Part shown: positions 45,601-56,531 of the stretch, in pieces
How positions within the stretch are numbered: position 1 is the stretch's first letter
Layout of the letters: every line of letters begins with the position of its first letter
Assembly (NCBI RefSeq): GCF_009727055.1
Contig: NC_052359.1
Span: forward strand, 18,705,322 to 18,769,321
From: Benincasa hispida
Lineage: Eukaryota > Streptophyta > Magnoliopsida > Cucurbitales > Cucurbitaceae
Reading direction: 5' to 3'
DNA length: 64,000 nucleotides
Notes under the pieces: generated by a model
Told to the model about the DNA's origin: nothing
Databases searched by the model: none
Seen by the model: the letters and a program-made list of their open reading frames with translations, nothing else
Translations under genes and position numbers: made by a program

Positions 45601-46160
45601 GAGATCAGTGGAAATGAAAGTGTGGATAACAATTTCTCGGTGTTGTAAATGAAGTACTAGATTTCCAATATGCAAACAGAAGACATTTTTTTTTTGTTCA
45701 AGTGTAGATGGTTTGACATGGATAACCACAAAAATAGTAGGACACATGTGGATTTAGGATACAAATCGATCAATACATCATGCTTTTGGTATGTCGATGA
45801 ACCTTTCATCTTTGCTATCCAAGCATAACAAGTCTTTTACATTGATGACATAAAATATGGTAGCAATTGGAAAGTTGTTCAAATAGTCCAAAATAAGCGA
45901 ATATGGGATGTACCAAAAGTGGATGATGTTGAAAATGCACAACTAGATTTACTAGAAATTGTCGGTAGAGTCCGAGTGGATGAAACCATTGAGGAGGTTA
46001 CTTTATGCAGAGTTGACGTTGATCCTATAGTTTTGGAAAGACTAATTATTCGACATGGCGATAATGACTTCATAAACGATGATGAAGAACAATGATCTCC
46101 CAATAACAGTTCAAGCGTTGATGAATAATTTGATTTAGATGACGATGATGAGTAATCATG
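42626..46160 (+). pseudogene. CACTA 1 transposase (tnp2 type), decayed
   Basis: ATG at 42,626 opens MNKEWIKIRNKLSVEYREEV and IRCPCKNCMN, the transposase-associated domain, with a TGA at 42,731-42,733. The frame then runs to 43,456 (LINDL.., LKAAFPAGTTIPTSFYEAKR, PVRGESRYN). The tnp2 core follows in broken frames: MRHPADAEGWKHFDREFPHF, SMWPVVIIPYNLPPWKCMKE, GPKSPGKEIDVYL (43,575-43,787), LLWTINDL, then MGHRCCLLENHSWHRS (44,006) and LNWTKKVFFFQLPYWSRLLL. DUF4218-like sequence covers 44,439-45,060 (FPDGFVSNISRCVNDKDGKI, RLLPIGIRAYLPKNV, FFNVMVHLVVHLPYE). A likely GT-AG intron is 45,180-45,260. DUF4216-like sequence ends it (SYNGCFVNGVRFHTVE, WFDMDNH, FWYVDEPFIFA). Confidence 0.9.
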
Positions 46161-46389
46161 TATCTACTCAATTCTCTTTCTCTGTTTACACGTATTCCAT
46201 ATTAATTTAATAATGTTTTGTCTTTTTTGTGTTTGTATAGATACGATGTCAACCCCCTAATAGGAAATAGGAGGTTGATGAAGAATTCCAGGAGCAGGAG
46301 ATATATCTAGACAACACGGGATCTTCTGTTAAGGTTAGTATATTTTTAAATATATTTTGTTAACTGAAATACATCCTAAACTATTTTAA

Positions 46390-47671
46390 ATTTTTTATTC
46401 CTTAGATAGTAGTTCAACATCCACTCAGAGGAAACACGAGCATTCGTGGAACATTGAGTTGGATAAATACGTCCAAAAGCATGGCAAAATTACAATTGTG
46501 ATAAATGAGGGGGAGATGAAGCCGATTTCTCAACATTCGGTATGAGTTAGTAATGCGATTGGTGTCGCCGTGACATCTGCATTTCCAATACGATGTCGTA
46601 CTTTTGCTGAGCTTCCAAACCATTTATAGAATTGGCTAAGAGTCAATTTTTGATAAGTTATAAGTTTATTATCTTAGAGTCAATTGTAGACTAAGAGCCA
46701 TGAACATCATATATGCTAATTCTTCCTTTATTCTTTTGTAGCCTCATTTCGTACTTGATCTATCCAGTCAACGACTTAACAATTTTATAGAACATCAAAT
46801 AAAAAACTCCTTCAAAGAATTTAGAGTAGATTTGCACAAACATTAAAGAAAATGTGGAGATCCTCAGCAAGCACGTGCCAACTTGCCTAGCTGGCTTAAA
46901 AATAGACTAGAAGATGGGTATATTTTATGTGACCGCTTCGAGAGTGAAGCGTTTTGGGTTAGAATAATTTAGGGGGTGTATCATTTACTGAATTTACTAT
47001 TATAGAATATTTATTTTTTATTTTTATTTTTTGTTGAAATGTAGGAAATGTCGGAGACGAACAGGAAGAATAGAGGGAAATTACCGTTTGACAACGTAGG
47101 TAGATCAAAGTTGTTCCTGTAAATTCAAGCAGAGTTGTAGGCAAAGGAAGGTCGAGAAATAGAACATGTTGACCTATTTAGGAAAACACTATAAAAGTGG
47201 AAAGTTTGTGAATGAGGCAACTGAAAATGCACATGTAACATTTTTTGTTTTACTTTTGTGTTGTTTTTCATTCCTAACTTCAGTCGCTCGTATTTACACA
47301 TTTAATTAATATGTCTAGAATCAAATGTTAGAATTACAATCCAACCCCACTCAAAAGGTTCTCAACCACTAATAGGGGATGAAATTTGTGAGATGGTTTT
47401 GGGTAGACGACCCGGATATTTAAAAGGCCTACGTTGGGGCCCTAAACGTAAGTCAAGAAGGGGTAGCAACTCATCGAGTTTGTCATCTACTCAAGGAACG
47501 AAGAGGGAGGTGAGGGAATTAAGAGCCAATTTCAAACAGTCTTAGTCGAGGATTAAGGAACTTGAAGACATTCAGAAACAAATGAAAGAGGCTCATGCAA
47601 GGCAAATGGAAGAAATGAAAAAAATGATTGAAGACATGATACGATCACAGAGAGAAGGTCTATCGAATTAA
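46390..47671 (+). pseudogene. CACTA 1 second gene: plant transposase, Ptta/En/Spm family
   Basis: Plus-strand fragments in order: NIELDKYVQKHGKITIVINEG and EMKPISQHSV then stop (near 46,540), AFPIRCRTFAELPNHL, FVLDLSSQRLNNFIEHQIKN with SFKEFRVDLHKH, RANLPSWLKNRLEDG and LCDRFESEAFW (46,745-46,970). After a probable intron come ETNRKNRGKLPFDNVGRSKL and AKEGREIEHVDLFRKT (to 47,190). Further on, DEICEMVLGRRPGYLKGL-like and a coiled-coil tail (KELEDIQKQMKEAHARQMEE) end at TAA 47,669-47,671. It corresponds to the TNPA-like DNA-binding partner. Several stops and frame changes. Confidence 0.8.
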
Positions 47672-47829
47672 GTATGATTACTTCATTATTTAGTTGTCTA
47701 ATATGTTGCTATCGTGCAGTTATGGTAGCAAAGTAATTATGTCTTAGTAACTTTATGATAAAGAATTGTTAGCTATCCTGCAGTTATGGTAGCAAAACAA
47801 CTGGATTTTGATGTGCTTTTTGTCATTTT

Positions 47830-48720
47830 TTCGTTTTTGTATGTTTATGAATGTTTATGAAGTTTGAATATGTCATGGGGTGGGTAGAGTTCAGTTATAA
47901 TCGTTTTGGAGTTGAATTTGTAGGTTTTTGTGTGTTTTTTTAATGTTAATGAGAAGTTTCATGTTTTTCGTAGGGGTGGGTAGAGTTTAATTATACTAAT
48001 TTTACACGTTTTGTCGTTGAACTTGAAGTTTTTATGCGTGTATGAATGTTTATGAAGTTCGAATGTGTTGTGGGGGGTGGGTCGGGATTGGTTTAGATTG
48101 TTTTGGGGAGAAAGTTTGAGTTTTATGTGTGTTGTTTCTGAAGTTTAAATATGTTGTGGGGGTGCGTAGAGTTCAGTTGTAATCGTTTTGGAGTTGAATT
48201 TCTAGGTTTTTGTGTGTTTTTTGATGTTTGAGAGTTTTATGTTTGTCGTGGCAGTGGGTAAAGTTTGATTATACTTGTTTTGCTCGTTTTGTCGTTGAAC
48301 TTGGAGTTTTTGTGTGTTTATGAATGTTTATGAAGTTCGAATGTGTTGTGGGGGATGGGTCGAGATTGGGTTAGATTGTTTTAGGGAGAAAGTTTGAGTT
48401 TTATGTGTATTCGTTTTTATTTATGAAGTTTGAATATGTTGTGGGGGTGCGTAGAGTTCGGTTCTAATAGTTTTGGAGTTGAATTTGAAGGTTTTTGTGT
48501 GTTTTTTTTTTTTTTATGTTTGAGAGGTTTCATGTTTGTCGTAGGGGGTGGGTAGAGCTTGATTATACTCGTTTCGCTCATTTTGTCGTTGAACTTGGAG
48601 TTTTTGTGTGTTTATGAATGTTTATGAAGTTCGAATGTGTTATGGGGGTGGATCGAGAGTGGTTTAGATTGTTTTGAGAAGAAAGTTTGAGTGTTATGTT
48701 ATTGTTTATGAGTTTGGTTT
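47830..48720 (+). repeat. ~283-bp tandem repeat, about 3 copies, in CACTA 1
   Basis: GGGTGSGTAGAGTTC.GTT.TAAT recurs near 47,880, 48,162 and 48,448. Within each unit a fixed series follows: TTGGAGTTGAATTT, TTTTTGTGTGTTTTTT, TCATGTTTGTCGTAG, TTTTGTCGTTGAACTTGGAG, TATGAAGTTCGAATGTGTT. TTTATGAAGTT also repeats inside the unit. No coding frame. Confidence 0.85.
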
Positions 48721-49149
48721 AGATTGTTTTTTATGAAGTTTGGTTGGATGATTATGAAATTTGTGGATGTTTATATTTATGAAGTTTGAATATGTTCTGA
48801 ATGTTTAAAGATTATGACATTTGAATGTTTTTATTTTATTGTAGGATGCTATTCGGAGATGAAGTTGGACATTTGATCAAGATACTATGTTCCAGACGTT
48901 GTTTTCTTTTCTATATTTATTGACGTTGTTTTCATTTTATTTATTCCATGTATTTTTGAATACAAATTTCTTTTATTTAGTATCGACTTTGTTTTCTTGT
49001 AGGATATTGTAACTTTTCATTTATTTATATGGACTTCATTTTCTTTGTTTTATTTATTATGTGAATCTATTTGAGTTGGTTAATGATGCTTTACAGGTTC
49101 TTCAGACAAAATTTAAAAAAATTACAAATTATAAATTAAAAAAGTTTAA

Positions 49150-49500
49150 AAGACAATATTCAACTAATGAAGGAACTCCCCACGCATATTTTAGTGTGTC
49201 GAGAGTTCCCGTAACTCTGACTAATAAAATAAATTGTTGTGAGTTGTTCGAAAACTCCCAATGCATAAAACAGGGCGTCGCAAGTTGTTCGAGAACTCCC
49301 GACGCATAGAATACGACGTTGGGAGATCCTAGAACAACTCCCGACACCCTGTTTTTATGCATCAGGAGTTTCTCTCCCGACGGATTTTTCCCGACCAAAC
49401 TTTCGACAATCCATCTGTCATCGGGAGAGGATCTCTCGACGCATTTTCCACCCTTTCCCAGCGATTTGTGGTGTCGGGAGAAGTGCGATTTCTTGTAGTG
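49150..49500 (+). repeat. Right subterminal repeats of CACTA 1
   Basis: GAACTCCCGACGCAT and its variants or complements (GTCGGGAGA, CGTTGGGAGAT, CATCAGGAGTTTCTCTC) recur about every 25-40 bases up to the terminus. Confidence 0.85.
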
Positions 49501-49503
49501 CTT

Positions 49504-50810
49504 GAAAAAAATTCAAATTTGAAGAGTTTTATCATTCCCTTTCATGCATGCACTCAAAAGACCAACTGATGCCACTTCAAATGCATGGAATTAATGGGCA
49601 ATATATGTGAATTTAGGAGAAACACCTTCTTATTTCACCAAAATGTGGAAAAGTCCACTACCAATTTTCAAAATTTCAATTTCCATTTTCAATCTTTAAT
49701 TTTAATTAATTCAAAATTAATTAAGATCAAAACCAATATTTCAATTTCTGAAATTGAAATAAAAATGAAAACTAATTTTGATTTTTAATTAATTAAATAG
49801 TAATTTAATATCAAATATTAAATCAATCACATACCTAATTTTAAACATGAATCATATTCATGTAATTAATATTTAAATCAATATTTAAATATTATAAACT
49901 CTGCAATTTGATTTAATTTCAATAAATTAAACGTTTATTACTTATATCAAACATAATTATACAAACCCTAATTTGAATTTGAACTATTCAAATTCAAACC
50001 TTAAATTCAATTTGAACATTTCAAATTGAAATTCAATTTGAACACTTCAAATTGATATCATTCTAAATTCACTCAATTTACTAATTCAAGGTGTTCATGT
50101 TTTACGGGCTAGTAAAGGGACCTTATGGACCTACAGATCATGAGCTTAAAAAATTTGAGATTAATTGACTAAAACCCTTTAGACCAAATTAATCAATATT
50201 TGTTAACTATCGAGTCACACCACTACAGTTTGATAGTTGAACTCTCCTCACGTAGATATATTTTTATCCACTTGATTTAACCATAATCAGTAAGTCGACC
50301 ATTCACAGGTTGTTCGTGATAACGGCTAGGTCAAATTCTGTTTTACTCCCGAAATTACGTCTTGCTTCTTAAGTTCCATTGACCCTCTAATGAACAATTG
50401 ATTTGTGATCTAATCACTAAACCAGATCCCTCTCGAGCCAATGAAAGGGTGAGGCCCCTTGTTCAAGACTTGGATTCAACACTTCAGAGAGCAACCTTCC
50501 TCTTATCCCTAAATCGGGTAGGCGTGAATTCCATATTGCACCCTATACCCCTAGCTATCTACCTGGTCTTACCCCTAAAATGGGAGGCTTATTCAGCCAG
50601 CACTGTTGAGCCAACCTTCACCTATGAAAATTTAAGTATAATTCTGAATAAACAATAGTTCATAGTTAGCTCAGGATTAAGATCGAGTTACCTAGGTCAT
50701 CTAAGCGAAATAGCCAGTTTTAAACAGTAAACAACATTATCAAATAAGAGTGACTTATTTCTTGGTCCGATCTTATGCTAACTCATTGCTTAGTATTATC
50801 TTTAAGTTAC
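49504..50810 (-). mobile_element. Copia 2 5' LTR, remainder (right of CACTA 1)
   Basis: On the minus strand this continues the LTR interrupted at 41,276. It contains TATA/leader-like DNA near 49,530-49,560, AT-rich U3, and the family-A blocks also seen at 1-720 (GCTCATGATCTGTAGGTCC, CACTACAGTTTGATAG, CCTCCCATTTTAGGGGTAAG). Confidence 0.65.
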
Positions 50811-50814
50811 GATA

Positions 50815-51894
50815 CTCCTAAACTCTCACCCTTTCACTGGTCCGAGAGGGACTTTGTTTATGGTTGGACCATAAACAGACCGTTCATCTAAAGATCAACA
50901 ATAATTAAAAAGCAAGAGGCAATTACAGGAGTAAAACGGTGATTTGACCAAGCTATAATAACGGGCAACTTATGAAAGATTGACATACTTATAATGGTTA
51001 TATCTATGGATACAATACATTCTACAGTACATAAAAGTGCAGCTATGGGTCTTCAGTAGATTACCCATAGTTCATGAATGATGATTAATTAATTAATCTA
51101 ATTAAAGAGTTTAATTAATTAATCTCGAATCATTGGAACTTATAATTTGTGGATCCATTAGGTCCCCCTGCTGACTCACTATGGAATAACAAGGACCAAA
51201 GTTTGAAAGAATAATTTGAATTGTTCAAATTAGCTCAAGTAAATATATGTATTAATTGTATATGATATAATTAATATAAAGTATAATGTATAATAATACA
51301 TTATAATATATAGTTAATTTTAAATATGATTTATAATAATAATTATATATACTTTGGGAAAATCAGTATATTTGAATTTGATTCAAATGTTAAATTAATA
51401 TAAATAATTTATATTAAAATATAGTATAATGTCTATTGATATATTTTAATATATAATTATGGTAAATTTGGTTTAATAAGAACTATATATTATTTAATAG
51501 AATTAATGTATTTTAATTTTATTAAAATATTAAATCGATGCAAATAAGATTTCTATTAAAACTGTTGATCACAAATAATATGAATTAAATTCATATTAAA
51601 ACTATAGGCTATGAGACGAATGCATATTTGATTATGATTCAAATGATCAATTAAATATTAGATATTTAATAAATTAATTAGTTAATTGATTTATTTTTAT
51701 TTAATTAAATTAATTTAATTTTTAATTAAATATATTTATTTAATTAACCCACCCCTTTTACGTGAGAAAGTGGGTGAGTGGAAAGGGGAAGTTACAACTC
51801 CCTCTCGTGTTATATTCTAATTTTGCTTTTTTGCAGAGAGGTAACTTCACACAATGAAATACATTTTTCTCAAAGGATTCTCAAGTTCTCAAAA

Positions 51895-51931
<37 letters not shown>

Positions 51932-52295
51932 GAAAAAACTACAGAAAAATTTTCACTCTATATTTTCCCCAAAATTCCTCCGTCTCTTTCAAATCAAACA
52001 ACTCTCACAAGTTAGGTATTTGCCGGAGGACAATCGAAAAGGCATTTTGGAGGTTTTTAGTACGAATTGCAATATTTTATTCACGATTAGAAAGTTTGGA
52101 GAAGGTTTAGAAGAAAAGGTCTTCAAAGGTATTACTTTTTCTCTCCTTGATTTAATGCTTAATCTATTTTACATAGCACGAGATACATGTTAATTTTAAT
52201 TTTGTATTTATTTTCATCTCTCAAAATCAATAACAAAAGTGATTTTACGTTTCCGCTCCGGAATTAAATCCCATCGTACTTATCTAAACTTTTAT
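50815..52295 (+). mobile_element. Inverted family-A LTR copy, plus strand
   Basis: From about 50,815 the direct strand matches the region 370-720 (GTCCGAGAGGGAC, then GGATCCATTAGGTCCCCCTGC near 51,155). It continues through AT-rich DNA to a leader-like stretch and the LTR end-like TTTCCGCTCCGGAATTAAAT. It abuts the minus-strand copy near 50,800, making an imperfect inverted repeat. An A-rich run with (AAAAG)n lies at 51,889-51,937. No internal region follows, so it is a partial or solo LTR. Confidence 0.55.
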
Positions 52296-53726
52296 AGACA
52301 AATATATTTCTCAATATATACTAACTATTAGCTGTATTTCCCTATACATACTACTTATTCTAGGTCATCATTGTTAGTATTTCTCTATGTAATTTCAGTG
52401 TTTGCATTTGACTAAATCATAATGTGATTCATGTTATTATTTAACAATAGACAACCTAATTACTAATTCAAAAATTTAGAATATCTAGTAATGACATGGG
52501 CACTGTCTTCTCATATCCATGTACCTCAATTGTTAGTGTTATCAATTTCAAGTTAAATGAGGAATATTACATATTCATATAGTCATTTTAAAGTTAGGTT
52601 GATATCATATGTATTTTCGAATATATACTCCTTGTTTGAAACTTATATGGATCATAGTTCATTTTTTAATTCAGTCGCAAGTTTAGAAATTCATAAGTGA
52701 AATATTGCTTTATGTAGTTCATATTTGTTATTTTAGGTTTTGAAATCCCTACTTTTTTATGTCCTCCCTAATATGATGAATTGTTCTAGGTTTTTTATTG
52801 GGAAAAAATTGAAACAAGTTAAAATTAAATTTTAGATATTTTTATTTGTTTTTAAGTTTATTTTGAATATAACTACCATCTCTCTTAACCCTATAATCCT
52901 TTTTAAATGTATTTTATGGTGTATTTTCATTACAATGAAATTTGAATATTCGGTTCAAGATTAAGTTTAGATATTTTTGCAAAAAACAATGGGTTAGCTA
53001 TTTTTGAATTGGAGAGGGTTAGATTTAGCTATTCTTCTTGTTGCCCCAACGTTGCATTCTTTCCTAAATGAATAACACTAACACTAAGGCCATCACAATT
53101 CAAAGTCCCCTTTTGAATTTTAAGTCATGTTATTCTAAAAGGAGCTGAAGCCATATCATGTCTTTATTTGTTTTAGTAACTACAATATATGCTCAACCCA
53201 TGTAGTTGAAAAAAGTCGTTATCTTCTCTAGTCTAAAAACTAAACTAATTTTAATTTTATCCAAAGTAAAAACATATTCTATAGTACTTTTCTTGTCATC
53301 TATATCGTTTTCCATATTTGCATCCACAAAGCAAGTCTTCAACTTTCTCTTTCACTCTAAAAGTTTGTGCGAAATTAGGTTTGTAGTTAAATTCTTGAAA
53401 GATTTATGGAATTAGCCTACTATGTACTAATATTTTATGAATGTCCTACAATTTAGTAATATTTCGTAACTAGATTTTAGCAATATTTTGGAATATTTTT
53501 ATCAATTTAGATTCTCTTCCATCTTTTAATTTTGTAACATTTTGAAATAAAAAATATACCATCTGTGAATCTTCAATTAATTATATATGGATTTTATTTT
53601 TGAAATACCATTAATTACATTATCTCATATCAATAAATGTTTGAATTATTTAATTCTTCCTTTATTAACATCATTTTCGAATTGCCAAATCGAGGAGATA
53701 TAGCTCAATTGACATATGAGTATATT
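52296..53726. other. AT-rich intergenic DNA
   Basis: No gene or repeat recognised. This is the flank of CACTA 2. Confidence 0.55.
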
Positions 53727-53749
53727 CACTACAAGAAAATTGAGCTATT

Positions 53750-54048
53750 TCAACAATCTTTTATTGGAGGCTATAAAAAACATTCGAAAAAGATGTACAT
53801 TTATTGAAGGTATTGGAAAAACCTTTGAGAAATATGTACTTTTTATTGAAGGTTAATAAAAACCTTTGAAAAAGATATATAGTTATTGGAGGTTTTGAAA
53901 AAACCTTTGAGAAATATGTAGTTTTTATCGAAGGGTAATAAAAACCTTTGAGAAAGACATACATTTATCGGAGGTTTTGATAAGTCCTTTGAAAAATATG
54001 TACCTTTTATTGAAGGTTAATAAAAACCTTTGAGAAAGACATACATTT
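53750..54048 (+). repeat. CACTA 2 left subterminal repeats, part 1
   Basis: Units contain TATTGAAGGTTAATAAAAACC, CTTTGAGAAAGAYATACATT and GGAGGTTTTGAAAAAACC, with a composite period of about 60 bases. Interrupted by the LINE, the same units resume at 60,128. Confidence 0.85.
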
Positions 54049-54949
54049 TGATCTTTTGGTCTTCTAGGGTTTAGCGTCGCCACTGCCGTGGGTGGTCCGT
54101 TCATGGTGGGCGGTCTGTTCAACTCCGTTCAGGTTGGTGGGTTCCTTTCTTCGCGTTTCGTGGGGTTTGTAGGTGGGGTTCCTTTCAACTTCGTTCGTGG
54201 GTTCCATTCGTGAGGTTCATAGTTTGGTCTGTTTGGTCAGTGAGGTTCCATTTAGGTTCTGTTCGTGGGCATTTCGTGGGGTTGTTCCGTTCTATTTCCT
54301 CACGTCCGGTTCGTGTCTGGTCGGTCGCTGTCGAGGTGGAGGGTCCAGGTTAGTCGCTGTGGTTTGTTTGGCTGTTCTGATTCGAGGTAGTTCGTGCTTT
54401 TGGGTATTGAGGTGCGAGCTAATCATAGTGGAAGCGGGTAACGATGGTGCGTAAGCAGTTGCCTTTAAGAGTGAAGGAAAAGAATGGAGGTCGAGCTTCT
54501 CGACAACTCTTTCGTCTGCTTAGACCGGAGATTGATGCCCGTTCTTCAAAGGTGAAGGATTAAGGGTTGTCTGACGATCGTTCTGGGGAGGGTGACGATT
54601 CTGTTTGGAGGAGTGTTGACATTGTAGGGCTGGGGAGGTCGACGGTGGGTGTTCTGGAGGCGGTCGAAGGGAAGTCCTTGGCGCCTAACACAGATTCGGT
54701 AGTAAGTCGAGTTGTGGGGGTTGATCTGGGTGGGTTGGGTTTTGGGTCAGTTGATGCACTTGGGAGTTTGGGCTCTAGTTGAGTTGGGGAATAGGGTCTG
54801 AAGGGTGTGTCTGGGAGCTTTGAAGGTATTGGGGGCTCAGTTGATAATCGGGTTGTGAAGGGTGTTGGGTTGGGACTTGATGGAATTGGGGTGATCGGAG
54901 TTGAAGGGGGTGGTTTGGTTCTGGGGGAGCTGGGAAATGAGTCAAAAGG

Positions 54950-54987
54950 CTGTCTCTTATACACATCTAGATGTGTATAAGAGACAG
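54950..54987. other. Sequencing-linker artefact, LINE ORF1, first copy
   Basis: Same 38-bp palindrome. It is preceded by 54,724-54,949, and those 226 bases recur at 54,988-55,213 without difference that I can see. Confidence 0.97.
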
Positions 54988-55213
54988 ATCTGGGTGGGTT
55001 GGGTTTTGGGTCAGTTGATGCACTTGGGAGTTTGGGCTCTAGTTGAGTTGGGGAATAGGGTCTGAAGGGTGTGTCTGGGAGCTTTGAAGGTATTGGGGGC
55101 TCAGTTGATAATCGGGTTGTGAAGGGTGTTGGGTTGGGACTTGATGGAATTGGGGTGATCGGAGTTGAAGGGGGTGGTTTGGTTCTGGGGGAGCTGGGAA
55201 ATGAGTCAAAAGG

Positions 55214-55251
55214 CTGTCTCTTATACACATCTAGATGTGTATAAGAGACAG
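55214..55251. other. Sequencing-linker artefact, LINE ORF1, second copy
   Basis: Same 38-bp palindrome directly after the second 226-bp copy. The two linkers and two copies form an artificial tandem array. Confidence 0.97.
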
Positions 55252-56531
55252 GGACACACGGGATCTTCTTGTTCGGAAGGAGTCGGTTCCCAAAACTAGT
55301 TTAGCTAAGGGGTTTGGTCCTAAGTCGGTTATATTGGAGAAGGGGAGTGTTTCTGGTGGTTCTGATCATGGCGTGAAAGAGGGTAATTCGTGGGCGACCC
55401 TTTTTGGGCCGAAGTTGAGGGGAAATTTAGAGTTTATTCCACCAGTGGTCGAAGATGAAAAGGTTATTGTTGAACCTTGTGAGGAAATTATTGAAGAGGT
55501 GTGTGTCTGTGGGAGAAATCTTTGGTTGGTCAGTTTGTGGATGCCAAACTCCCATATACTGTTATTTGTCGAATTATTCAGAGAATTTAGGGACGCGTAG
55601 AGATGCCAACTGTTACCTTGTTGGAGAATGGTTTGATTATCTTTAAATTTCAGAAGGTAGAGTCAAAGAATTGGGTGTTGGAAAATGGTCCGTGGCACTT
55701 GGGTGGTAAACCCATTTTATTATGACAGTGGACCCAGGTATTGTTCCTGAAACCTTTATTTTTGATTATGTTCCTATCTGGATTAAACTGGAGCGTGTTC
55801 CCCTGGAGTTGTGGATGGATAGGGGTTTAGCAGTGTTAACTAGTGTCGTGGGTAAACTTGTCTCTTTTGATGTTGCAACAAGAGAGCGGTGGCGGTTATC
55901 GTTTGTGAGGGTTTGTGTTCAGGTGGATGACGATTTGTTAATGTCCCTTTCAATCACTGTTAGAATGCGAGGTCAGAAGTTTATTGTTCCAGTAGTGTAT
56001 GAGTGGAAACCTTGTAGGTGTGTGTGCTGTGGATCCTTTGGGCATTCTGGTGTTGTGTGTGAAGCAAGGTGTGGAAAAGAGTCAGGAGTTGTGTATTGTG
56101 GCAGTAAATGAGGGGTGTTTGGGGAGAATGAGGGTATTAAGAGTGTGAGGAAGGGGCAGGACGTGGGTATTGGTGGAAGGAGAGATAACCCAGTGGTTGG
56201 GAGTAAGAATGTAGGGAGTGTTGACGAGTTTACTATGGTCAGCTGTCGTAAGCGCGACAGAGGAGGTGTAGGCCATAAGGGTGGCAGTGGGTCACCGGAC
56301 TCGGTGCCCTTGAGGAATAGAGAAATATATGAGTCCCTTGGAATTACGGGGTTTGTAAAGCATGTTGATGATCGCAATAAGTTTGATATTTTGTGTGATG
56401 AGGGGGGGAGACTCGTTGGCTTTCACTCTAATGCAGGCAGATCCTAATTCATTGTCTGTTATAGATGAGATGTTTGAGAGTTTGGGCAAAGGTCCAGTGG
56501 GAGGTGGTAGGTGTGATCTGTTACCAGGTCC

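Larger units (their letters stand above)
41277..49500 (+). mobile_element. Complete CACTA (En/Spm-type) transposon, 8,224 bp, TSD CTT
   Basis: The left terminus is CACTACAAGAAAAAGAAGC. The right terminus ends CGATTTCTTGTAGTG, whose reverse complement starts CACTACAAGAAATCG. The 3-bp direct repeat CTT flanks it (41,274-41,276 and 49,501-49,503). Subterminal regions carry CTCCCGACGC/GCRTCGGGAG words in both orientations. Inside, in order, are a GC-rich leader, a tnp2 transposase gene, a second En/Spm gene and a 3' tandem repeat. All coding parts are decayed, but ends and TSD are intact. Confidence 0.93.
54444..56450 (+). pseudogene. LINE ORF1 (DUF4283 and CCHC zinc knuckle), broken
   Basis: ATG 54,444 starts MVRKQLPLRVKEKNGG, with a TAA at codon 40. 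The Gly/Val/Ser-rich N-terminal part is then disrupted by two linker artefacts (54,950 and 55,214) and a 226-bp assembly duplication. DUF4283-like sequence follows: NGLIIFKFQKVESKNWVLEN, GPWHLGGKPILL, FDYVPIWIKLERVPLELW, KLVSFDVATRERWRLSFVRV. It ends in the knuckle CVCCGSFGHSGVVC (C-x2-C-x4-H-x4-C) near 56,015-56,060. A further acidic/basic tail runs to 56,447. ORF1 proteins bind LINE RNA in the ribonucleoprotein; that is a family inference. Confidence 0.85.

Noticed and set aside
54560..55228. 222-codon proline/serine-rich minus-strand ORF
   Set aside because: It is antisense to the LINE ORF1 and is lengthened by two linker artefacts and an artificial 226-bp duplication. The translation contains the linker-derived SYTHLDVYKRQ.
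55973..56377. 134-codon minus-strand Pro/Thr-rich ORF
   Set aside because: Antisense shadow of the LINE ORF1 zinc-knuckle and tail region.
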